In this document: positions 8,660-15,924 of the stretch, one piece after another
How the letters are laid out: every line of letters begins with the position of its first letter
Position numbering within the stretch: the first letter of the stretch is position 1
Position numbers and translations under genes: made by a program
Notes under the pieces: model-generated
Database searches by the model: none
Seen by the model: only the letters and a program-made list of their open reading frames with translations
Told to the model about the DNA's origin: nothing
Source of the DNA: an uncultured bacterium
GTDB lineage: Bacteria > Verrucomicrobiota > Verrucomicrobiia > CAIQCK01
Direction of reading: 5' to 3'
Assembly (NCBI GenBank): GCA_903870275.1
Contig: CAIQCK010000012.1
Span: forward strand, 1-64,000
Length of the DNA stretch: 64,000 bases

Positions 8660-10369
8660 ATGCACCCTGACCTTCTGGCCGACATTGGACGATGCATCCT
8701 CGTCTCGGTAACGCTCGCTTACGTGGCGCACCTCATCCGCCAGCCGTTGATTCTGGCCTACATTGCCGCGGGCGTTTTGCTCGGCGGGCAGATGGGTTTC
8801 GGCTGGCTCGGCGACGTGGGCAGCATCGAGACGATCAGCGAGATCGGCCTGATCCTGCTGCTGTTCATGATCGGCCTAGAGATGGACCTGAAAAAGATCC
8901 GCGAGGCAGGCAAGACGGTGACGCTGACCGGCATCGTGCAGATCGTGGCGTGCACGGGGTTGGGCTGGCTGTTCTTCCGCTGGCTCGGCATCGGCGGCGG
9001 GCAGTTCGACGCGCTCTATCTCGCCGTCTGCACGGCGATGAGCAGCACGCTCATCGTCGTCAAGCTGCTCCACGACAAGGTCGAACTCGACACCCTGCCC
9101 GGCCGGATCACGCTCGGCGTGCTGGTGCTGCAGGATGTCGCCGCCATTCTGTTCATCGGCGTCCAGCCGAATCTGCAAAGCCCGCATCTTCTGCCGGTGT
9201 TGTGGTCGTTCGCGAAGGGCGTCGGCCTGATCATCGTGGCGTTTGCGGCCACGCGCTACGTGTTGCCGCCGCTGTTCCGGCGGATCGCCAAGGTGCCGGA
9301 GCTGGTCCTCGCCGGCTCGCTGGCGTGGTGTTTCCTCCTCGTCGCCGCCGCCGATGCCGCGGGACTGAGCCGCGCCATGGGCGCGCTCATCGGCGGTGTC
9401 AGCATCTCGACGTTCCCCTACAACCTCGATGTCATCAGCAAGCTGACCAGCCTGCGCGATTTCTTCATCACGCTGTTCTTCGTTGCGCTCGGCGCGGAGA
9501 TTCCGCGGCCGACGCCGGATCTGCTGCTGGCGGCGGCGGCGTGCGCCGCCTTCGTGGCCGTCTCGCGCTACGTCAGCGTGACGCCGTTGCTGCTGGCTCT
9601 GCGCAACGGCCACCGCGTCAGCCTCATCCCCGCCATCAACCTCGCCAACGTCAGCGAGTTCTCGATCGTCATCGCCGCCGTCGGCCTCAAGGCCGGCCAC
9701 ATCAGTCAGACGGCGCAGACGCTCATAGTGATCGTGTTCGCCGTCACCGCGACCGTCTCCACCTACAAGATTTCCTATAACTTCGAGTTGCAACGGCTCC
9801 TCAGCCGGTGGCTGAAACGCATCGGCGTACGCGACCTCGACCAGGCGGAACAGCGTGCCGCAGCCGTGCGACCGCGGCTGATGCTGCTCGGCTTCGCGAA
9901 GGTGGCCAGTTCGTTGCTGGAGGACATCGAGCGGCGCGCGCCGGCGCTCAAGGAACGGATGGCTGTCGTGGATTTCAATCCCGAAGCCGTCCACGAACTG
10001 CGGCGGCGCGGCATCAACGTCCACTACGGCGACATCAGCCACACCGATTCCTTGCGCCACGCCGGCATCGAGGAGGCCGAGATCGTGGTCTCCACCATTC
10101 CGGACCATTACCTGAAAGGCATCGCCAACCGGCACATTCTCCAGTTGGTCCGCCAGCTCAACCCGAAGGCGCTGGTCGTGGTGACGGCGGAGACGATCGC
10201 GTCCGCACGGGAACTTTACGCGGCGGGCGCCGACTACGTCAGCCTGCCCCGCCTGAACACCGCCGCCGACCTGCTTCCGGCGCTGGAAAAACTGGTCGCC
10301 GGCGTCACCGACAGCGACCGCGAGGCCTTCCAGGCCGCCGCGAAGCATCGCCACGAAATCATTCCATGA
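8660..10369 (+). CDS. CPA2-family cation:proton antiporter with RCK domain (Kef type)
   Basis: A 569-residue inner-membrane protein. Residues about 5-385 hold some 12 hydrophobic segments typical of a monovalent cation/proton antiporter-2 exchanger (LILLLFMIGLEMDLKKI, TAMSSTLIVVKLLHD, VLQDVAAILFIG). Residues from about 400 form a TrkA-N/RCK nucleotide-binding domain (MLLGFAKVASSLLEDI ... VVDFNPEAVHELRRRGINV ... VVSTIPDHYLKGIANR). The usual GxGxxG Rossmann loop is degenerate (GFAKVA), so nucleotide control may be altered. Such proteins export K+ or Na+ in exchange for protons. The stop codon overlaps the start of the next gene (ATGA), so the two are translationally coupled. Confidence 0.9.
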   Translation: MHPDLLADIGRCILVSVTLAYVAHLIRQPLILAYIAAGVLLGGQMGFGWLGDVGSIETISEIGLILLLFMIGLEMDLKKIREAGKTVTLTGIVQIVACTGLGWLFFRWLGIGGGQFDALYLAVCTAMSSTLIVVKLLHDKVELDTLPGRITLGVLVLQDVAAILFIGVQPNLQSPHLLPVLWSFAKGVGLIIVAFAATRYVLPPLFRRIAKVPELVLAGSLAWCFLLVAAADAAGLSRAMGALIGGVSISTFPYNLDVISKLTSLRDFFITLFFVALGAEIPRPTPDLLLAAAACAAFVAVSRYVSVTPLLLALRNGHRVSLIPAINLANVSEFSIVIAAVGLKAGHISQTAQTLIVIVFAVTATVSTYKISYNFELQRLLSRWLKRIGVRDLDQAEQRAAAVRPRLMLLGFAKVASSLLEDIERRAPALKERMAVVDFNPEAVHELRRRGINVHYGDISHTDSLRHAGIEEAEIVVSTIPDHYLKGIANRHILQLVRQLNPKALVVVTAETIASARELYAAGADYVSLPRLNTAADLLPALEKLVAGVTDSDREAFQAAAKHRHEIIP

Positions 10370-11205
10370 ACCGTTACCAACCCCTGCTCGACACCGCCAT
10401 CACCGCCGCACGCGCCGCGGGCGAACTCCAGCGCCGCCACTTCCACCGCCCGTTGCGCGTCACCGCGACGATGCCCTACGATATCAAGCTCGAACTGGAT
10501 GTCCAAAGCCAGCGCGTCATCGAGCGCGCCATCCTCCGCCGTTTCCCCGGCCACGAAATCCTCGGCGAAGAAGGCAACCGGCCGGCCGCTCGCGGAAAAT
10601 CCAAAATCCAAAATCCAAAATCCAAAATTCGCTGGGTGATAGACCCGATAGACGGCACGGTGAACTTCTTCTACAACATCCCTGTCTTCTGCGTCAGCAT
10701 CGCCGCGCAGGAGCTTGTCGCCGCGAATCCAAAATCCAAAATCCAAAATCCAAAATCGGAATGGCGCACCGTTGCCGGCGTCATCTACGACCCGATGCGC
10801 GATGAGATGTTTTCCACCGCGCTCGGCCAGCCCACGCGCCTGAACGGCCGCATTGTCCACGCCTCCAAACGCCGCAAGCTCGCCGACACCATCTGCACCG
10901 TCGCGTTCTTCAAGGACAAGGAAACCATCCGGCGCGGCCAGGCGGTCTTCCACGCGTTGCTGCCGCGCGTGCGCAAAATGCGCCTGCTCGGCGCCGCCGC
11001 GCTCGACCTGGCCTACGTTGCCTGCGGCCGGTTCGACGCCTACGTCGAGTTTGGCGTCAAGCTGTGGGACATCGCCGCCGGTCTGCTGCTGGTGGAGAAC
11101 GCGGGCGGCCGGACGCTCGTGCGCCCGACGAAAGAGGAACACGGCTACGCCCTCCTCAGCATGAGCGGCGCGATTCCGTCGCTGCCGAAGATTGTGAAGT
11201 GGTGA
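10366..11205 (+). CDS. Inositol-monophosphatase-family phosphatase carrying two in-frame repeat insertions
   Basis: A 279-residue cytoplasmic enzyme starting at the ATGA overlap with the antiporter gene. Family motifs are intact: GEEG (metal-binding Glu), WVIDPIDGTVNFF (DPIDGT metal site) and KLWDIAAGLLLVENAGG (WDxAAG). The family dephosphorylates inositol phosphates, fructose-1,6-bisphosphate or 3'-phosphoadenosine phosphates in a Mg2+-dependent way; the substrate here cannot be told. Two arrays of a 7-nt repeat (AAAATCC) lie in frame and encode KSKIQNPKSKI just before the DPIDGT motif and NPKSKIQNPKS before RTVAGVIYDP. Both fall in positions that are loops in the family, so the enzyme may still fold. 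Catalytic residues are all retained. Confidence 0.85.
   Translation: MNRYQPLLDTAITAARAAGELQRRHFHRPLRVTATMPYDIKLELDVQSQRVIERAILRRFPGHEILGEEGNRPAARGKSKIQNPKSKIRWVIDPIDGTVNFFYNIPVFCVSIAAQELVAANPKSKIQNPKSEWRTVAGVIYDPMRDEMFSTALGQPTRLNGRIVHASKRRKLADTICTVAFFKDKETIRRGQAVFHALLPRVRKMRLLGAAALDLAYVACGRFDAYVEFGVKLWDIAAGLLLVENAGGRTLVRPTKEEHGYALLSMSGAIPSLPKIVKW
10595..10630. repeat. In-frame AAAATCC heptamer array, copy 1
   Basis: About 4.5 tandem AAAATCC units within the phosphatase gene. A 7-nt period is coprime with 3, so every frame reads the same heptapeptide cycle (KIQNPKS on this strand, GFWILDF on the other). No stop codon arises in any of the six frames. Confidence 0.9.
10725..10758. repeat. In-frame AAAATCC heptamer array, copy 2
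   Basis: A second array of four AAAATCC units in the same orientation, about 130 nt after copy 1 and again in frame within the phosphatase gene. Confidence 0.9.
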
Positions 11206-11214
11206 TGGGGGAAG

Positions 11215-11346
11215 TGATTGGTAACTGGTAACTGGTGACTGGTGATTGGTAACTGGTGGTTCGTGGCAGAAACAGCGACCTGCTACGAGTGTAAGCCAAT
11301 CACCAATTTACGAATTACCAATTACTAATCACCAGTTACCAATTAC
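11215..11346. repeat. Facing TTGGTAA/ACTGGTAA arrays forming a long imperfect hairpin
   Basis: The left array (11215-11262) is made of degenerate 7-nt units of the type TTGGTAA, CTGGTAA, CTGGTGA. The right array (11297-11346) is its reverse complement type (TTACCAA, CACCAGTTACC). About 35 nt of unrelated sequence separates them. The array contains stop codons and lies strictly between two convergent genes. The same family recurs at 39656-39752. Confidence 0.85.
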
Positions 11347-11355
11347 TCTCCGCAA

Positions 11356-11820
11356 TCACCACCCCATCAACCGCGCCACCGCTGTCTTCAACAGCGTCTC
11401 CAACACCGCCGCCTCGCCGTGCGCCAGGGGAATGCCAACCTTCTTCACCTGCCTGGTCGCCGCGTCCTGATGGGACATGTGGATGAAATACGGCGCGCGG
11501 TCCGGCGAATCTTGCGACACCAGCTCGAACGCGCTGTTGGACTTCTCCGTCTTGTGAAACAGCTTCGCCTCCGGCGCGCGCCGCTCCAACACTGCCAGCG
11601 CCGCGCCGAGATCGGCGAGGCCCCACTTCATCGTGATCTTCTTCTCCCAGTCGAACTGCTTCTCGCCCGACTGGTTCGCGCCGTCCACGAACACCGCGCC
11701 CTTCTCGCGGTTCAACTCGAACCGCACCACGCCGCCGCTGCCGCGCGCGTTGGGTTTGTAGATGGCGTATTCGGGCAGGCGATCCTTGCTGCGGGCCTTA
11801 TCAACAATTGATTCAGACAT
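11356..11820 (-). CDS. Conserved-looking small protein of unknown function
   Basis: 154 residues, with GGAGG 6 nt upstream of the ATG at 11820, a convincing start. The layout is strand-rich: EYAIYKPNARGSGGVVRFEL, AVFVDGANQSGEKQFDWEKKI, then LADLGAALAVLERR, AFELVSQ and APYFIHMSHQD, ending in a helix (AAVLETLLKTAVARLMGW). The arrangement of two strand layers with helices resembles whirly/PC4-like single-stranded-nucleic-acid binding folds, but this is only an impression from secondary structure. It is divergent from the methyltransferase gene and ends just beside the facing TTGGTAA repeats. Confidence 0.75.
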   Translation of the reverse strand: MSESIVDKARSKDRLPEYAIYKPNARGSGGVVRFELNREKGAVFVDGANQSGEKQFDWEKKITMKWGLADLGAALAVLERRAPEAKLFHKTEKSNSAFELVSQDSPDRAPYFIHMSHQDAATRQVKKVGIPLAHGEAAVLETLLKTAVARLMGW

Positions 11821-12005
11821 GTCGCACCTCCAGCCACATTTTGGCCGCTTAGGGAAATGGCGTCAAGCCCGCCGCAAAGCAAGACAGGCGTCTCGCCAGC
11901 GGGACGCATGTCCCCGCTTTACGCCGAACCGCCGTCCCAGCTTTCAGCCTTGCCTGCCTGCCCGTGGTATGCGACGAATCCGGCGTTCAGTCTTCTCAAT
12001 AGTTT

Positions 12006-12761
12006 ATGGATCCCAACGTCCAAAATTACCTTTACCGGAATCCACAGTTCTACGAGTTGGCGTATCCGGAGACGAACGACGAGACGCCCATGATGTGCCG
12101 GCGGATGTTCTCGCGTTACCTTCCCAAGCCACCGCGCTCCATCCTTGATCTTGGATGCGGCACCGCTCGTGATTTGGATTCACTGTCCAAGGAATGTCCT
12201 GATTGCTGGGGAGTGGATTATCTGGCTGAAGTGATCGGCTTTGCCCGAAAGCAGCGACCGCATCTTCATCTCCAGTCGGGCGACGCGCGCCACGTCCGGC
12301 TCGACCGCACGTTCGACGTCATCATGAGCATGGGGTCGGCCTTCATGTATGCGCTCACAGACACGGATGTGGCGCGCACCTTGGAGACTTTTGTTGCTCA
12401 CTCGCATCCCGGCACCTTGCTGATTCTCGATATTAATAATGCCGCCAGCTATCTCGGCGGCGAGCACTTCAAACCCACGTCGGAGCTGCGGGTGGATTCT
12501 CCGCAGTTCACGGCGGAGGCGCACTCGATCTACAGTTTCAACCGGCGACAGCAAACGCTGGCCAGGCGGCGTGTGTGGACTATCGCGGGCCAGGGTAAAG
12601 TGGAGGACTTTTGCGAATATCGGATGTTTTTTCCGGCTGAACTCGAACACTTGTTGAGCGAGCGTGGATTTCGAGTTGCCGGCATGTTTGACAATATGCG
12701 GTTGCAGGAAACGGATTTGTGCGGGCCAAGGCTGTATGTACCCGCGATCTTTCACCCATAA
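12006..12761 (+). CDS. Class I SAM-dependent methyltransferase
   Basis: A 251-residue cytoplasmic enzyme. Motif I is SILDLGCGTARDLDSL, followed by an acidic residue ending strand 2 (WGVDYLAEVIGFAR), the QSGDARHVRL segment and a motif IV-like FDVIMSMGSAFMYALTD. This is the canonical Rossmann methyltransferase order. The N-terminus MDPNVQNYLYRNPQFYELAYP is typical of small-molecule methyltransferases. Substrate not predictable. It is followed after 7 nt by the zinc-ribbon gene and may share its transcript. Confidence 0.85.
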   Translation: MDPNVQNYLYRNPQFYELAYPETNDETPMMCRRMFSRYLPKPPRSILDLGCGTARDLDSLSKECPDCWGVDYLAEVIGFARKQRPHLHLQSGDARHVRLDRTFDVIMSMGSAFMYALTDTDVARTLETFVAHSHPGTLLILDINNAASYLGGEHFKPTSELRVDSPQFTAEAHSIYSFNRRQQTLARRRVWTIAGQGKVEDFCEYRMFFPAELEHLLSERGFRVAGMFDNMRLQETDLCGPRLYVPAIFHP

Positions 12762-12768
12762 GACCGTA

Positions 12769-12978
12769 ATGAATGCGTTTCTAACTCACATCATCAGGTC
12801 GTTCCGGCAGCCGGACATTCTCTGTCCCTCTTGCGGTATGGTTCTCGACCGTGATCCTCAGGGTCGGTGGGTGGCGACTAGGGACGGCGGTCATTCGGGG
12901 CCTGTTTTTGTTTGCGGCGAATGCAAGAAGCGTTTCATCCGTTATCGGCGGAATAAGGTGGCCGTTCTCAACGAATAA
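12769..12978 (+). CDS. Small zinc-ribbon protein
   Basis: A 69-residue protein, too short to stand out. It contains one CPSC and one CGEC pair about 30 residues apart (residues 19-22 and 49-52), the expected four ligands of a zinc ribbon, with an Arg/Lys-rich tail (KKRFIRYRRNK) that could bind nucleic acid. It begins 7 nt after the methyltransferase stop codon. The role is unknown. Confidence 0.65.
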   Translation: MNAFLTHIIRSFRQPDILCPSCGMVLDRDPQGRWVATRDGGHSGPVFVCGECKKRFIRYRRNKVAVLNE

Positions 12979-13032
12979 TCACTCGACACCACGCGATGGG
13001 GGCGACAACATTGCGGGCGGAGACGACGATAC

Positions 13033-14415
13033 ATGCAAGATGTTATTCTCATTATCCTGATTCCGGCCGCGCTGATCGTCGGCGGTCTGGTCGGGTTCAT
13101 CGTCGCCGCGCGCAAGGGCCGCGAGGCGCAGGCGCGCGCTGACGCCGCGGGCCGCATTGAGGCCGAATTGCGCGGACAGATCCAGCAGCGCGACGCCGAA
13201 CTGACTGCCACGCGCGAGAAGCTCGCCGCCGAGCAGCAGGGCCGTGTTGCCGCCGAGACAAAGGAGCAGAATGCCGCCGCGCGCCTCGCCGAGCAACAGC
13301 AACAGCAGGCGCAATCGCTCGCCGACCTCAAGGCCGCGCAGGACAAGGCGCTGGTGGATTTGCGCGAAGCCTTCACGGCGCTGTCGGCCAGGGCGTTGAA
13401 GGAATCGCAACCGGAATTCCTGCGGCTCGCGAACGAAACGTTCGCCAAGTTGACGGAGACGGCCAAGGGCGACCTCAAGGCCCGCCAGGAAGCCATCGCC
13501 GGCATCGTCGCGCCGCTCAAGGACCAGTTGGCCGAGTATCAGAAGCGCTTGCAGACGGCGGAGCAGAAACAGACCGAGACGCTCGGCGCGGTCCGCCAGC
13601 AACTCGAAGCGCTCCAGAACCAGAGCCAGTCGCTCGCCAGCGAGACCAACCAGCTTCGGCGCGTGCTCAGTTCCAGCCAGGCGCGCGGGCGGTGGGGCGA
13701 GGAAACACTCCGGCGCGTCGTCGAGGCGGCGGGGATGAGCGCGCATTGCGACTTCGTGGAACAGACGCGCGAGGGCGAGTCGCAGCCCGACATGCTCGTG
13801 AAACTTCCCGGCGACCGCGTGATCATCGTGGACTCGAAGGTGCCGGATCTCGATTTCCTCGCCGCGCTTGGCACCGCCGACGAGACGACGCGCCGAGAAA
13901 AACTCACCGCGCACGCCGCGAAGCTGAAAGGCACCATCCGCGATCTCGCCGCGCGCAATTATCCGAAACAGTTTCCCGCTGCCCTCGACAGGGTGGTGCT
14001 GTTCGTGCCGGCGGAGTCGCTGCTGAGCGCCGCGCTGGAGGGCGACCCGAACCTGATCGTGGACGCCGCCGCGGCGGGCATCCTGCTTGCGACGCCGTCG
14101 TCGCTCATCGCGCTGCTCTACGCGGTGGCGATGAGCTGGCAGCAGGACGCGCAGACGCGGAACGCGCGGGACATCGCCGATGCCGGCATGGAACTTTTCG
14201 AACGCGTTGCCAAGTTCGTCGAGCATTTTGCCGCCGTGCATGACGGCTTGGAGAAGACCGCCGCCGCCTACAACAAAGCGGTGGCGTCGTTCGAGTCGCG
14301 CGTGCGGCCCAGCGGCGACCGTCTCATCAAACTGGCCGGTATTTCGCCCGATGCGGCGCTGCCGGAAGCGAAGCCGCTGGAGACGGTGCTGCGCACGTTG
14401 CCGGAAGGAAAGTAG
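13033..14415 (+). CDS. rmuC: RmuC-family DNA recombination protein
   Basis: A 460-residue protein with an N-terminal membrane anchor (MQDVILIILIPAALIVGGLVG), a long Ala/Glu/Gln-rich coiled coil (about 30-200) and the RmuC domain. The family signature region is present: SQARGRWGEETLRRVVEAAGM, then DMLVKLPGDRVIIVDSKVP and the C-terminal LLYAVAMSWQQDAQTRNAR helix. RmuC proteins limit DNA inversion at short inverted repeats, and the domain is related to the PD-(D/E)XK nuclease fold; the D-S-K of VDSKVP fits that. This role is notable in a window full of inverted repeats, although the link is only suggestive. Confidence 0.92.
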   Translation: MQDVILIILIPAALIVGGLVGFIVAARKGREAQARADAAGRIEAELRGQIQQRDAELTATREKLAAEQQGRVAAETKEQNAAARLAEQQQQQAQSLADLKAAQDKALVDLREAFTALSARALKESQPEFLRLANETFAKLTETAKGDLKARQEAIAGIVAPLKDQLAEYQKRLQTAEQKQTETLGAVRQQLEALQNQSQSLASETNQLRRVLSSSQARGRWGEETLRRVVEAAGMSAHCDFVEQTREGESQPDMLVKLPGDRVIIVDSKVPDLDFLAALGTADETTRREKLTAHAAKLKGTIRDLAARNYPKQFPAALDRVVLFVPAESLLSAALEGDPNLIVDAAAAGILLATPSSLIALLYAVAMSWQQDAQTRNARDIADAGMELFERVAKFVEHFAAVHDGLEKTAAAYNKAVASFESRVRPSGDRLIKLAGISPDAALPEAKPLETVLRTLPEGK

Positions 14416-14432
14416 CGCCGGCATCCCCATGT

Positions 14433-14498
14433 AGCCGCCGACGTGAGGAGGCGGTGATGGTTAACGCGAGCGATTTCCGCCTCCTTACGTCGGTGGCT
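14433..14498. repeat. 22-bp inverted repeat (GCCGCCGACGTGAGGAGG type)
   Basis: Arms 14433-14454 and 14477-14498 match at 20 of 22 positions around a 22-nt loop. It sits between the convergent RmuC and GDSL hydrolase genes. There is no T-run on either side, so it is not a classical terminator, though it could terminate or stabilise transcripts from both. Confidence 0.75.
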
Positions 14499-14515
14499 GC
14501 CCGCTTGCGCTACGC

Positions 14516-15847
14516 TCACCGGAAACACTTCCACAACTCCTCGGCGAAGAGCCGGTGGCCGCGGTCGTCGGGGTGGTTGATGGTGTTGTGCAGGAGCGTC
14601 AAATAGGGCAGGCCTTCCTTCCAGAGATGCCCCCAACGCGCGGCGGCGTCGGCGAGCGCGATGTTGTGCTTGCTGGCAAACTCGCGCAGCGCCAGGACGT
14701 AGGGCCGCCGCTCCGTTTCGCGCATCCCGTTGAAACCCATCATCCGCCACATCGTGAAGTGCGGCGTGATGAGGACCAGCTCCGCGCCGATGCCCTGCAC
14801 GCGCTTGAGGATGTCGCTGTAAACCTCCTCCACCATCGGCGGCGTCAGGCCGGCGTCATTAACAAATTCCAGCGTGACGAGATCGGGCTTCGCGTCGGCG
14901 ATGCGCTGCCACGTCACGCCCGTTTCCTGCCACGGCTTGCCGCGATAGCGGAACTTGTCCGGGTAGAGCCATTGCCGGCTGTGGGAGCCGCCGGCGCTGA
15001 TGTTCTGCATCTCGATCTTCGCCTGCGGGAACCGCTCGCGCAGCCCGGCCGCGAAAACGTCCGGGTAGCGAAGCTCCGGCTTCGACGCATTGCCGCCGGC
15101 GGTGACCGAGTCGCCCCAGCAGACGATTTTCACCGCGCCGCCGGCTTTCAGCTTTGCGAGCGTGTTGGGGATGCGGCCCGGCGTCGAGCCCGTGACGACT
15201 TGCGCGGAGGTTTCGAGGATCGGATAAATCTGGTCGGCCTTCACTTCCGTGTCACGATAGTTGACGAAAATGTGCGCGATGGCCGTGCAGCCCGCGTCGG
15301 CATCGGGCGGCACCGGCGCGCTGATGTGCGGCTCGCCTTGTTTCAATGACACATTGCCATCGGCGCGGACCTCGATCGTGTCCATCCGCAGCAGGGAGTA
15401 GCGATAGCTCGCAAAGACGGTGTCGCTGGTCTTCACGCAACTGTTCGTCCCGATGCCAACGTGGCCCCACGCGGCGTCCACGAGGTAATCGTCGCCCTCC
15501 TTGAGCAGCGCGCCGCCTTTGGCGCGGCGGATTTCCAGCGAGCCGGGCACGAACGAGCCGCAGGCGTTCACGTCGCGGGCGTTGCAGGCGTGCAGGCGCG
15601 CGCCCTTGGCCCAGCCAGCGGGTTTGTCGGTGGAAAGTTTAACCGGCTCGTCGGCGGCCGCGAGGACCGGCGCGGGCGCGACCGCGAGCGTTGCGGCTTG
15701 TGCGACCTTCACGACACGATCACCCATGCGATATTCGCCCGCGGGCACCAGCACGGCGTTGCCTTGGGCCGTGATCTCCGCGCCGCAAAGAAGCGCGACC
15801 GGAACGATGAACACAACAAGCATGGACAACAAAACGCGATTTTTCAT
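14516..15847 (-). CDS. Exported SGNH/GDSL-family hydrolase
   Basis: 443 residues from the ATG at 15847, which has GGAG 6 nt upstream and starts a clear signal peptide (MKNRVLLSMLVVFIVPVALL). An N-terminal beta-rich domain is followed by an SGNH hydrolase domain: block I IVCWGDSVTAGGN (nucleophile Ser near residue 243), a Gly in SAGGSHSR, an Asn in LEFVNDAG and the closing D/H in TINHPDDRGHRLF. The family removes acyl or acetyl groups from sugars and lipids; an extracellular carbohydrate esterase is the likeliest use. Longer upstream starts are possible but lack a ribosome-binding site. Confidence 0.85.
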   Translation of the reverse strand: MKNRVLLSMLVVFIVPVALLCGAEITAQGNAVLVPAGEYRMGDRVVKVAQAATLAVAPAPVLAAADEPVKLSTDKPAGWAKGARLHACNARDVNACGSFVPGSLEIRRAKGGALLKEGDDYLVDAAWGHVGIGTNSCVKTSDTVFASYRYSLLRMDTIEVRADGNVSLKQGEPHISAPVPPDADAGCTAIAHIFVNYRDTEVKADQIYPILETSAQVVTGSTPGRIPNTLAKLKAGGAVKIVCWGDSVTAGGNASKPELRYPDVFAAGLRERFPQAKIEMQNISAGGSHSRQWLYPDKFRYRGKPWQETGVTWQRIADAKPDLVTLEFVNDAGLTPPMVEEVYSDILKRVQGIGAELVLITPHFTMWRMMGFNGMRETERRPYVLALREFASKHNIALADAAARWGHLWKEGLPYLTLLHNTINHPDDRGHRLFAEELWKCFR

Positions 15848-15924
15848 ATCAAACTCCGTCCCATTGCACATCAGGACAAGCGTCCGGCTTGTCCCTCGTG
15901 GTCGAGGACATCCTGCCACCCAAT

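Noticed and set aside
11215..11346. CRISPR array
   Set aside because: Units are 7 nt and degenerate, with no constant spacers and the second array inverted. No cas genes are present.
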